Shown piece after piece: positions 1 to 9,828 of a stretch of 64,000 nt of DNA. The position numbers and the translations under genes are program-made. The notes beneath the pieces were generated by a model. That model saw nothing but the letters and a program-made list of their open reading frames with translations. It was not told the DNA's origin and did no database searches. This DNA is from Nageia nagi (Eukaryota > Pinophyta): the NCBI GenBank assembly GCA_050084985.1, contig JBITNC010000001.1, positions 58,590,001 to 58,654,000 on the forward strand. Direction: 5' to 3'. The stretch's first letter is position 1; each line of letters begins with the position of its first letter.

Positions 1-985
1 GAATGGTTATAATCATAATAGAATAGAGGCATTAAAATAGGAAAGTATGAGACTTAATATGAGAAATAACCATTCAAATACTTATATATTTACTTCTAGA
101 AAAACTTTGATAGGTCCTAAAAACCAATGATTTGAAAAGGATGTTAAAAGACTTATCTATCTTATCTATATATATTGTTATTCAAAAACGTTTTTACTAG
201 TTCTTGATTGACTTACAATGAAGATATTTGGTATATGTATTATAAAAATATAATGCAAAAAAATCCTAAATTTTAATTTTTAATATATTTGATATACCTA
301 TTAAAAAATACACACATATTTCTACAATTGTAACCTTAATTGCAAATACAACTCTAATATGCAAAACTATTACAAAAAACTAACTACTATAATATTATGA
401 TAGAATCACCTTTTCCACTTCAAGGGGGGAACCTCCTAGAAAACAAGTTCTCTTCTCAAAACCTTATTTCATTCCTTGGAAGATTTACAATAGATAAGGC
501 TCTCCTATAAATAGCCCACTTAGACCTTTTATCTTCTATGCCTACTACATGTGAGATAAATACCAATATAAACAATAATATGTTATGTATTTGTAACATA
601 AGTAAATAATGAAATATTAAAAAATAATATTGCACCATTCTTCTATATTATATCATGTTATTATTCTAATGAAACACTTTACAATAAAATATATAGGAAT
701 GTTGCAACATTAAACAACCCTAAACCACGAAGTGGTATTAGAATACAATGAATGTAAAACCATGAGCTAAAACCATATATATATACAAAAGCTCAAAAAC
801 TAAGAACAAAACTATATGAAAGATAAGAAATTAAGAAAAATATCCCAAAAAATTCCTAATGGCTACTACCCTTGAACTCCCTATATGCATTTGATTCATT
901 TATTACAATGCATCACAAGATCAAAATCATAGGCATTACATTGCACCATACCAAATCTATATCTACCTTAAAATGTAAAAATGTC

Positions 986-1037
<52 letters not shown>

Positions 1038-2469
1038 ATATAAGGCCAAAACATTCTAAACATTAATGAATGACAAGATTCCCCTTTTCTAAAATACAAA
1101 GATACACATAAACTTTTCAAAATAATCCCTCATAATTAACCTTAAAGTACAATATTATCAAAGATGGGTATCTATTATCTAGTATCCAACCATTGTAGGC
1201 AAAATATCCCATCCATAAAATAATTTCAATCAATTTATAATATTCAATATCCATGGAAACTCTATAACCTAGAAACTCACCCATGGGAGTGATGTTATCT
1301 TATCCCTTCATTCATATATTCAACATCTACCATTATTTATGCCCCCTATAAGAATGTTGTTGTACTAGTAATGGCAAAATTAGTAATATAAATAAAGTAA
1401 TAACAATTTATAATGTTATAATCCAACCAATCCCTATTAATTTACTCAATTATTCCTACATTCCAAGGCCTTCCTAGAGAAATAATAATTCAATAACCTT
1501 AGCATTCATTATAAGGGAGAACTTAATCAATCACTTACTAATTCTACTAATTTCAATCATGAATATCTAGTCATACCAAAGTATATATAACAATTCTTAT
1601 AATTGATATCAATAATCAAATATGTTAACTCTAATCATAGGACCATACTAACCTATACTAGCAGTCGATTAGGATTACGAAAAGGAAAGTACAATGCACA
1701 AGATATTAAAGGAACCCTATATATCAAGTAACCTTATTCAAGGAAAAGGGTTCCATTTAACATACATAAATTATTCACAAAAATATTCTTACCTTTCCTC
1801 ATCAACAAGGTTATGTTTTATTTAAAATAATTACAAACTCTAGAAAGGGAATTATTCCACCTAGTTTTCCTTCATAAATACCTTTAAGTTCATTATTCAA
1901 ATGATTCATAATATCTAACATAATTTCCTTGAGGATATCAATCAAGCACAAGATAATCAATCCATTGTAATATCATAAAAATAACGGCATTGATTATAAA
2001 AGAAATTAATTCTAAGTTCACAAACTACCCATTAAGATCATAAAAAATAACTTAACCCAACATAATTCAATTATCTTAATAAACCATAAAATTTAAAGGG
2101 AATTACTAAAATGGCCCTCTAAAAATTTAAATTAAAAAAGTTTCCCTATGGTCAATTATTTGTTATGGGCCAACATTTTTCTTCATGGGAGCCAACATTT
2201 TCTAATATATGCATCTTTCTCACCATGTCGAGGTCTAATTTTTCTTTAATGTGTCTATTGAAATGTCTACTAGATATGGTGTAGGATATGTTTGGGAGGC
2301 AAAGGCCCAAAGCATGCTAGAAGTGAGATGCCCATGCAATCACGAGGTGAATTAAGGTGTTATCATTTTTGTTCAAGGAGATAAGATAAAATAATTGGTT
2401 AGTAGCATTTCTACCCTTAGTGACATTGTGATTGAGACAAATACACATCACACATCAAAGAATGAGATA
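1..2469. other. AT-rich flank without recognisable genes
   Basis: This stretch is AT-rich with only short chance open frames and no protein family I can recognise on either strand. It holds one TA microsatellite. A purine run lies near 421-430, but no LTR was found beside it. It is the left flank of the oldest element (A2) seen here and may itself be decayed repeat. Confidence 0.5.
989..1042. repeat. (AT)n microsatellite
   Basis: A run of about 54 bases of alternating A and T with one TT interruption near 1026. The short open frame of repeated Y and I residues across it is only a translation of the repeat. Confidence 0.95.
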
Positions 2470-3039
2470 TATAGACAAAAAATAATAGTATTGCAATAAA
2501 AAAAGCACTATTTCTCTACAATATACTTATTGAAGTATAAATAAATATATGTATGTAGTTGCAGTATTATCATATACATCTCTTCAACAAATCCAAGACT
2601 TCAAATCATAAATAGGTTTGTCACCTAGATTCTATGCATTATGATTTTGGAACCACAATGTAGCACTATGAAATTAGCCTTCATACAATATCGACACCAT
2701 GAAAGATGCAAGATCTAATGCTAAAATTAAATAATGTAAAGCATAACAAAGAGTAGATAATGTGATGGTCATGTATCGACTTATCTAATATTTGATAGGG
2801 AATATTTTTCTTATGATCTTTTATAACAACATCTTGATCTTTTACTTTTATTAGAATCTTCATGTATTATGCAACTTGTGGTGCCTTTCTTGATATTTTA
2901 CATCACTTACATCATTGGTGGTCCTTTTACATTAATTACATCGCAAAGGGTGTATTTTAACCCTTTTTAGAATAATATCCATTGATTCCATAAAAAATAA
3001 ATTATTTAATAAACAAGAATTCATTTTTAGGCATCTATG
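2470..3039 (-). repeat. 3' LTR of Tat-type element A2
   Basis: About 570 bases that match the LTR of element A (5114-5739 and from 63619). Shared landmarks are the TATAGAC start, the block around CTACAATAT, the ATCTTGATCTT block and the end block TTCATTTTTAGGCATCTA. A polypurine tract read on the minus strand (plus-strand TTTTGCCCCTCTTTGG) follows directly at 3040. The tract shows that this is the 3' LTR of a minus-strand element. The terminal TG/CA bases have mutated, and divergence from A is high. Confidence 0.75.
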
Positions 3040-3479
3040 TTTTGCCCCTCTTTGGAGGTATGATGGAAAGAAGTGGAATTACATGTCCAAAGAATAAGAA
3101 GAGATAGAAATTTTGTGAAAACTTTGAACTCTTATACAATAGAATGAATCTTTGGTGAAGCTCCTTTATTTCCCCCATTTGGCTTGGTTTCCCTAGGAAA
3201 GCACCATAGATGGGGTAACTAAGTTAAAATATTATGAAAAACTAGCATCCTTACCCTATGTGATGTGCAAAGATGAATGCAACAATTTCTTCATATTTGA
3301 TACTAGGGATTTTGGTATTCTAGAATGCATACAATGATGCAAAGGAATATCGATGGTTTTGAGGGTTATGATGGGGAACAATGAATGATGTCAACACCTT
3401 GGATATAATACTTTTTATGGCATGTATGGTTTGATTTTGGAAGTATTTTTTGTTGATCTTCATTTCTAGATACCTATAA

Positions 3480-3600
3480 AATGATGTTAGATACCCTAAA
3501 ATGTTTAAATAGATAGTGAGATGCATCATCCATTGAGTATAAATCAATGTATCATCATGCACTAATAGTTGTATCATCAATTTTCTAGATGTATATGTAG
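3480..3600. repeat. Degenerate spacer repeat unit, copy 1
   Basis: Contains the block GATGCATCATCCATTGA and the following 'actaatagttgtatcatca' segment. Both recur at about 4612-4780 in A2, and a related form recurs twice in A at 6307-6646. The unit appears truncated where the chromovirus scrap begins. Confidence 0.55.
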
Positions 3601-3631
3601 ATGACCCTTGCTAGTAGATGACCCTTGCAGG

Positions 3632-3646
3632 CCATTATGCTTTTAT
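3632..3646 (+). repeat. 15-bp direct repeat, left copy
   Basis: CCATTATGCTTTTAT is identical to 4559-4573. The two copies bracket the chromovirus scrap. They could be an old target duplication or the result of recombination between spacer repeats; a 5-bp duplication would be expected for a clean LTR-element insertion. Confidence 0.7.
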
Positions 3647-3753
3647 CTACACATTGTAGGTACAAATGATAAATCCATGTTAGTCAGCTTAAACCCTTGC
3701 TAGTAGATGTAGATGACCCTGGGCAGGCCATTTCGACTCATCCTCCTACAAGT

Positions 3754-3954
3754 GTTATCGATAATCTAGGTAAAGTAATGGCTAATATCAAAGGTATGTA
3801 GAAGATCGAGTGGGGGACCAATTCCAAAGTAGAATATCTAGTCAGTTGGGAGGGTAGCACTAGTCTTGAAAACACATGGGAATGCACAGATACACTCTAG
3901 GATTTTGAGAATAAGATCCAAGAGTACCTATTTGAAGCTTTCATGGAACCATAG
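3754..3954 (+). pseudogene. Chromodomain of a chromoviral integrase tail (fragment)
   Basis: One frame reads through a recognisable chromodomain: a variable lead-in, then EYLVSWEGSTSLENTWE, then an acidic C-terminal helix ending in a stop at 3952-3954. The aromatic cage positions (Y of EYLV, W of SWEG, W of NTWE) are all present. Chromodomains at the C-end of chromoviral integrases bind methylated histone H3 and steer integration to heterochromatin. Two in-frame TAG codons break it, near 3799 and 3889. The upstream integrase core is absent. The assignment rests on the motif; the exact chromovirus clade is not called. Confidence 0.75.
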
Positions 3955-4190
3955 TATCAAGGATGGTGTCCTTGTATGATAGGTAGGATCAAGCCTATTA
4001 ACATATATGCAAGGTGTTCTCGAATATCATGCACCTTGTGTAGACTACTAAGTGCAAGTTAGGGGGTCTGAGAACCTTTTTGCATAGGATTTTGGTAGAG
4101 AATGCTAGAGCATTCGAAACCACCACACAAAATTTTAGCATGCCCACTCTCTAGCAGGATTAGCTTGTTGACAAGGTCATCAACAACTCT

Positions 4191-4200
4191 AAGTGGGGGA
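4191..4200 (+). other. Polypurine tract of the chromovirus scrap
   Basis: AAGTGGGGGA lies downstream of the chromodomain stop and just before LTR-like sequence. This is the expected place for the plus-strand DNA primer of a plus-strand LTR element. Confidence 0.5.
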
Positions 4201-4558
4201 CAATATGAGAGGGTGCACCTCTCATGGTGGGGCAATGGGGTCATGCGCACATGATGACATGCAGGCATGGCACCTCATTGCATGGATAGGATGGGCTAGC
4301 TGGTTGGGCTAGACTAGTCACCATAATCCCACCTGTGTTAGAACATCTAAGCCATGAACACCTGATAATGGGTCAAAGCTAATGAAGTTTGTGGATATCT
4401 AGGCTTGAGGGTGGATGGAAGTGCCATGATGAGGGAGTCATGGTCAATGAGCATGGTGGCCTCAGGCCACCCTCCATTAGATCTCGATAAGCAATGTTGA
4501 CCTATGATGGGTTGGATTAGACTAAGACCCATTGGACTGGTTGGATAATGTAAGAAAT

Positions 4559-4573
4559 CCATTATGCTTTTAT
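4559..4573 (+). repeat. 15-bp direct repeat, right copy
   Basis: Identical to 3632-3646; it marks the right edge of the chromovirus scrap. Confidence 0.7.
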
Positions 4574-4611
4574 GGCTATGATAATAACCATTTGTACCTA
4601 TAATGTGTAGA

Positions 4612-4780
4612 TACATAGTGAGGTGCATCATCCATTGAATATAATCAATATAACCATACCCACTAATGGTTGTATCACTAGTTTTCTTTTTAAGTGAGTG
4701 AAATCTCACTAGCCATATCGATGGCTATTGATGACCTTAGCATTTTATATCCATGACCTTAGAAATGATTCTATGGCTAT
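4612..4780. repeat. Degenerate spacer repeat unit, copy 2 (A2)
   Basis: Holds the blocks 'gtgcatcatccattga', 'gtgagtgaaatctcactagcc' and 'cattttatatccatgacc'. The same order of blocks occurs in both spacer units of element A at 6307-6646. The unit is part of the 3' spacer of this Tat family, not a separate satellite. Confidence 0.6.
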
Positions 4781-4961
4781 AAGTATAACCATATATCTAT
4801 TTTGTTTTTCATAGCATGAACACAATAGATGTAGAGGGATGGCATTGACACAATAAAATAAGCAAAAATAAACTCAAAAATTAAAATATAGAATAATGTA
4901 TAGGTACCTCATTAAGATGCATCATGATGTATGAGGTACATAGTTGCAATATAATGCATAG

Positions 4962-5113
4962 AAGTGGTTAAGCTACATGAAATTGAATATTTTTGGTTCC
5001 TCTCTTCCATAAATTGAATACAGTCTATATTCTCATGATATTATAGACTCAACTATGACATATGATCGTAACCAATTTGGCTCAAGTTCCCCTTTTACTT
5101 CATCATTTTCCAC
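4962..5113 (-). pseudogene. A2 integrase C-terminus, truncated by element A
   Basis: The minus strand reads NDEVKGELEPNWL, then EEPK. This lines up with NDEVKCKFEPYWLGPF and EEPK at the C-end of A's integrase (6854-7195). In Tat elements this segment is the GPY/F-like module after the catalytic core. It begins abruptly at the left border of A's 3' LTR. One in-frame stop lies inside it. Confidence 0.75.
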
Positions 5114-5739
5114 TATAGACCCAAAATAATGAATAAATTGATGCACTATTTTTCTACAATATTTAATTGAAGCATACATCAGAAATATGGTATCAAATGA
5201 ACAATGGTAAGTAATGTACCTTCATCTTAATCACATAAATATGAAATAATAGAGACCATTAATCAAGCATCACATGGCATTCACAAAGATGCACATCGCC
5301 TATGGCCCAAAGATACCATGCCACTGGCTACATAGAATAAGTAGATCGACGAATGGAATAAAAGGTATGTGAGAGTGATCCAAAGGTTTAACAGATCTAT
5401 GCAGAGATGGTGTTACAAAACATCATTATGGGTATGATAGAGCAATCTTATCTTTGTTTAAGTCTCTCTTGGTATTTTTTATTCCCTCTCATGATGTCTC
5501 TTGTGTTTCCTTTGATGTCTTTATAGCAACATCCTGATCTTCTTTGATTCTTGATAGCATTGTACATTACATGATTTGAGGTGTCTTTCTTGATATTTGA
5601 CACCTTTTACATTGTACAATGGTCCATTACATTTATTACATATCCTTGGGTATATTTTAACCCCTTTTTATCAATAAATATCATTGATGCTATAAAATGA
5701 ATTATTTAATAAATAATAATTCATTTTTATGCATGTACA
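5114..5739 (-). repeat. 3' LTR of element A
   Basis: Begins TATAGACCCAAAATAATG (the terminal TG has become TA) and ends GCATGTACA. It matches the 5' LTR start at 63619 over all 382 visible bases with scattered changes. The polypurine tract lies at its right side, so it is the 3' LTR on the minus strand. It abuts the interrupted A2 integrase. The other flank of A is outside the window, so the target duplication cannot be checked. Confidence 0.85.
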
Positions 5740-5756
5740 TTTTGTCCCTCTTTGGA
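5740..5756 (-). other. Polypurine tract of element A
   Basis: Plus-strand TTTTGTCCCTCTTTGG reads as a purine-rich tract on the minus strand, directly before the 3' LTR. The same motif sits at 3040 (A2), 21943 and 42615 (C). Confidence 0.7.
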
Positions 5757-6853
5757 GGTGTGATTGAATCAATGAAATTAGATGTCCAAAGAAGAAGTAT
5801 AGAAGAAAATTTTGAGAATTTTGAATTCTTTATTGCACTGCTACTTGGTGATGCTATTGATGGTGGGGTCCTTTGCTACCCCCTTTTGGTTTGGTTTTCT
5901 CCAAGGAAGGTCCTTGAGTGGTGTAACCAAGATAAAATATGAAGAACTATGTCTCTCCAACCATTGTGATATCTTTTCTCTAGAAGGAACTCTGCTAGCA
6001 TGTAGTCTTATGGTTCCACATCTAATCTCTGAAATGAAAGATATTATTTTACCCCTTGCATTGTTCAACCATGGATCTATTCATTTCATCATGTCTGTTA
6101 CTTAGGAAACTGATGCTCTCATGCCCATGCCTTTGATAGAAGAGGTCACCTAGTTTGGAATGATATGACATGGATGTATATGCCACTGACAGTGCAAGAA
6201 TAGTTAGCACTCCATTGATGGTGCAAGCTTTTGTGCATTATTTTCTCTTCTTCATGATGTAGGTACCTACAGAAAGGTGTTAGCTATACTCTACATGAAA
6301 ATAATTTGGATACATAGTGGGTTGCATCTTCCATTGGAGATACTTATGGCTACATCTCTAATTTATCCTAAGTGAGTGAACTCTCACTAGCCATATTGTT
6401 GGCCATCAACAGTCATACATTTTATGTATATGACCAAAAGATATTATGCTTTGTATGGTTCAAAGAAAAAACCATGTGGATACAAAGCAAGTTGCATCAT
6501 CCATAAGAGATGAGCCAATGTCAACATATTATTCATGGATGCATCACCAGTTTAGCTTTTAAGCAAGTGAACTCTCACTAATCGTATTGTTGGCCATCAG
6601 TGACCTTGCATTTTATGTCCATGGTCCAGAGACATTATACTATCATCATTTTTTTATCTTTTTCATTTTCACTATTTTTATATATTATTATTATTATTTA
6701 AGAATTCCACACAGTTGGTGATGCATAAATAGTAATATACACTATTGGATACATGGGAATAGTACAATACAATGAAAAACTAAAAATGAAATGCTATGAT
6801 ACAAGTACCTTATGCAAGATTTTTTATGGTTTGCTAGGTACATAGCCACTATT
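5757..6853 (-). other. 3' spacer of element A, non-coding
   Basis: About 1.1 kb between the integrase stop and the polypurine tract. Open frames on both strands at 5697-6105 overlap each other and match no family I know. The right part carries two spacer repeat units (6307-6646). No convincing gene is present here, unlike the matching position in element C, which holds the PMD gene. Confidence 0.6.
6307..6646. repeat. Two diverged spacer repeats of about 170 bases (element A)
   Basis: Unit 1 (from 6307) and unit 2 (from 6477) share TGGATACA, GTTGCATC, a serine-codon-rich 'gtgaactctcacta' block, 'attgttggccatca' and 'cattttatgt', in that order. Unit 2 is longer by about 20 bases in its middle. 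The same blocks occur in A2. Confidence 0.7.
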
Positions 6854-8083
6854 TTATGAGAAGTATTTGAGATGGGTGGCATTGAAGGTCTTTGGTTCTT
6901 CTTTGCCATCCATGGAGGAGAGTTTGTAGGCTCTTGATCCTATTTCTTCCACTACCAAAAATGGACCAAGCCAATATGGTTCAAATTTGCATTTAACTTC
7001 ATCATTTGTAGCTGTCTTATTGATATTCTCTTTTAGTACTAGATCTCCCACTTTGAATTCTATTTCCTTGATCTTATTTCCAAATGCTCTTTTTAGTTCT
7101 GCATGGTATACCTTTTGATGTTTTATTTCTCTTAGTATATTTTCATCAAATGAATCTAATTGTTGTAACCTAGCCTTTCTTGCATCTTCATACAATATAT
7201 CCCCTTACAATGAAATCCTTAAGGAGGGGAGTTTTAACTCCAATGGTACCACAACTTCATCTCCATATACCAATGAGAATGGTGTTTCCCTAGTGGTTGT
7301 TCTAATACTTTTCCTATATGCCCTTGATGCATATGTTAATTGCTCATGCCAATCTTTCTTATATATGTCCCATGTTTTTGATAAAATGCTTTTGATAGTC
7401 TTGTTAGAAGCTTCAACTTGACCATTACCTTGAGGATAGTAAACTAAAGAAAACATTTGTGCAATGCGAAACTTTTTGCAAAATGCCTTCATATTTTTAC
7501 CTTTGAAATCAGGCCCATTATCCATAATCAATCTTTGTGGTACACCAAATCTTGTAATGATATTTGCCACTAAAAATGCAACAATCTTATCTTGAGTGAC
7601 TGATTCATAGGGATAGCTTCAACCCATTTTGTAGTGAATTTTATGGCCATAATTAAAATTTTGTGACCTTCTCTTTAGTGAGGATTAATAAGCCCAATCA
7701 AATCTATGCCCCAAGTAGCAAATGGCCATGGTGACACAATGGAATTTAACTCTTGAGTAGGCTATTTTTTCCAAATTAGCATGCTTTTGACATTGCAAAC
7801 AAGCCTTCACATAAGCTTTACAATCTTCCTACATCATGGGTTAATAATAACCAGTGCACAAGAGCTTGGTATATAATGCCTTTGAATGAAAATGACCTCC
7901 ACATAAACCATCATGAGCTTGTTCTAATGTTGTACCTATCTCATGTTGCATTAGACACCTTAATAAAGCACCATCAAAAGACCTATACAATACCTCACCA
8001 ATGATAACATACTTAATAGCGATCCTTTTTAAACTAACATTTTCATTTCTATCATAATCATCAAGAATTGTTTGATTCTTCAA
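6854..8083 (-). pseudogene. Element A integrase, unit 1
   Basis: The integrase region inserts element cDNA into host DNA. Read 5' to 3' on the minus strand it has a decayed N-terminal zinc-binding region (CGGHFH near 7900), then GIDLIGL (first catalytic Asp, near 7700), MDNGPDFKGKNM (second Asp, near 7515) and GNGQVEASN (catalytic Glu, near 7420). The C-terminal module FEPYWLGPFLVVEE (near 6960) ends at a stop near 6854. All three catalytic acids are visible, but the frame is broken by frameshifts and several TAG/TAA codons. One frameshift near 7607 is absent from the unit-2 copy. The left breakpoint of the tandem duplication (7062-7068) lies inside this gene. Confidence 0.85.
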
Positions 8084-8103
8084 ATAATTGTAAATGTCAT
8101 AAG

Positions 8104-8604
8104 ACTAATTCTAAAAATCATTTTCCTTAGCAACAAAACAAGTTTGAATTTCATGCATAGCTTCAATGTAAGAGGGAGTACTAAGCTTACAAATTTTTAA
8201 GACAATATCCTCATCCTCAATTTCAATTGGTGCAAGCAAAGCTACACTTACCATGGCATCTACATACCTGTTATTAGTCCTTGGGATATTCTGAATAGTA
8301 TATCTATTAAATTGATCTAGTAAATCTTTAATCACTACCTTATAGGGCCTCAATTTCTCATCTTTTGTATCAAAAATATCATGTACTTTTTAATGATAAG
8401 TTGTGAATCACCATAAATCTCTAAATATTTAATTCTCAATGTGACAGCTACTTTCATACCCAATATCAGTACCTCATATTCTACCATATTATTTATGCAT
8501 TCAAAACCAAGTTTATAAGCCATGGGGATGATCTCATTTGTAGGAGACACCAAGATAATACTTGCCCCTACCCCATATGAACATTTGGATCCATCAAAGT
8601 ACAA
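8104..8604 (-). pseudogene. Element A second (archaeal-type) RNase H, unit 1
   Basis: Starts MYFDGSKCSYGVGASII, with the first catalytic Asp in FDGS. NNMVEYEVLILG carries the Glu and YGDSQLI carries the next Asp. This is the extra RNase H that follows the Ty3-type RNase H in Tat elements and is related to cellular and archaeal RNase HI. It removes the RNA strand during cDNA synthesis. The unit-1 copy carries a frameshift near 8390 that splits it; the unit-2 copy is open throughout. Confidence 0.8.
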
Positions 8605-8823
8605 GGTCCAAATAGTGGGTTCATCTTCTATGAGGCATACATATTCATTAGGTATTGATATCTCATCAAAATCATATCATTGGTGACCTTCTGATAAGTC
8701 TACACCCTGCTTATGATGTGGATCATCCTAATACTCATTTGGATACTCTTTGTGGAAAATTGGTTCACCATTATGAGGCAACTTAGCTATCAAATCTGTA
8801 ATGGCCTACCCTTTTACAGACTT

Positions 8824-9189
8824 CTATTTTACCACATTGATATCAAACTCTTGCAATAACATTAGCCATTTTTCTACTCTACCTAATAAATGTTGCTTTT
8901 CCATAAGATATTTCAATAGGTTAATAGGGCTATCAATAAATGTAGTGCAATATAGTAGATAGTGTCTCAATTTTTTAGTAGCAAATACAATACCAAAGCA
9001 GAGTTTTTCCATTAGTGTATACCCAGCTTCATAATCAATAAGTGTTTTGCTAAGATAATAGATGGCTCTTTCTTTATTTCCTTCATCCTTTTGGCACAAC
9101 ATTTTCCCCAAGGCATATAATGTAGTTGAGATATACAAATAAGCAAGTTTTAAAAAATACATAGGCACAAGGATAGCGAGATTGAGCAA
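8824..9189 (-). pseudogene. Element A Ty3-type RNase H, unit 1
   Basis: An open stretch of 121 codons. AIYYLSKTL, DYEAGYTLMEKLCFG and KKLRHYLL are the usual landmarks of the RNase H directly after the RT in Ty3/gypsy polyproteins, and VEKWLMLLQEFDI closes the domain. The first Asp of the active site appears lost (ISTTLYALG where a TDAS-like motif is usual). In Tat elements this domain is generally degenerate and the second RNase H is thought to do the work. Confidence 0.8.
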
Positions 9190-9828
9190 ATAGTGTTTGA
9201 TATCTTCAAAAAAAAATTGGAATTTATCATCCCATACAAATTTAACATCCTTTTTTCAATAAATGTGTGAAAGATCTGCATTTATCTACAAGTTGGTAAA
9301 TGAACCTTCTTACCAAATTAATATTTCCTTAGAGACTCCTTAATTGCTTCAGATCCTTTGGGGGAGGCATGCTAATGATGGCTTTTACTTTCTTAGGGTC
9401 TACTTCAATTCCTCTTTTATATACCATGAAACCAAGCAATTTTCCAGAAGTAATTCCAAAACCACATTAAGTTTGTACCTTTTCAAAATTTGGAAGTCTT
9501 CCTCAAGCATATCCAAATGGTTTTGACCTTGCTTTGACTTTATCAATGTGTCATCAACATATACTTCAACTAATTTCTAGATGTGCTCATGAAAAATTAA
9601 AACCATAGCCCTTTGGTAAGTGGCACCTGCATTTTTAGTCCAAAAGGCATAACCTTCCAATAAAAATTTCCCCAAGGAGTAGTAAAAGGAATCTTATGTT
9701 GGTCATCCGAGTTTATTAGTATTTGATTATAACCATAAAAGCCATCCATGAAAGACAATGTATCATGACCAACTATGCTATCCACAATCATATCAATATT
9801 AGCCAATGGGAAGTCATCTTTAAGATAA
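9190..9828 (-). pseudogene. Element A reverse transcriptase, C-terminal part, unit 1
   Basis: This copies element RNA into DNA. On the minus strand from 9828: KDDFPLANIDMIVD, LSFMDGFYGYNQI, FYWKVMPFGLK and the catalytic YVDD box at 9550-9561 followed by TLIKS. It is broken by stops and frameshifts. It begins exactly where B's 5' LTR starts. The missing N-terminal part lies 51 kb away at 60985-61250. Confidence 0.85.
9824..9828. repeat. Target-site duplication of element B, left (GATAA)
   Basis: GATAA lies directly before TGTAATGACCC at 9829. The right flank after B's last TTACA is AATAA (60985-60989), four of five bases the same. Five bases is the size expected for a Ty3/gypsy insertion. Confidence 0.6.

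Larger units (their letters stand above)
3647..4558 (+). mobile_element. Chromovirus (Ty3/gypsy) 3'-end scrap
   Basis: A plus-strand fragment with a chromodomain-coding piece (3754-3954), then an untranslated stretch, then a polypurine tract AAGTGGGGGA at 4191-4200. Sequence that looks like the start of an LTR follows from about 4205 (TGAGAGGGTG). It is more GC-rich than its surroundings. It lacks gag, protease, RT and the integrase core, so it is a short 3' fragment in the A2 spacer. It is not the same element as B, whose C-terminal domain is quite different. Confidence 0.6.
3040..5113 (-). mobile_element. A2 internal remnant (Tat, minus strand), cut by element A
   Basis: The 3' part of an older Tat-type element. 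It starts at the polypurine tract (3040-3056), continues through a non-coding 3' spacer with degenerate repeats of about 170 bases, and ends in the integrase C-terminus at 5113, where element A begins. The spacer also contains a scrap of a plus-strand chromovirus (3647-4558). The rest of A2 must lie beyond the right edge of the window, on the far side of A. Confidence 0.65.

Noticed and set aside
872-1066. Plus-strand ORF of 64 codons
   Set aside because: Its C-terminal half is a translation of the AT microsatellite.
5697-6105. Overlapping ORFs on both strands in A's spacer
   Set aside because: No family pattern; the frames overlap each other in AT-rich spacer next to the polypurine tract. 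Possible extra ORF of a Tat element, but nothing supports it.
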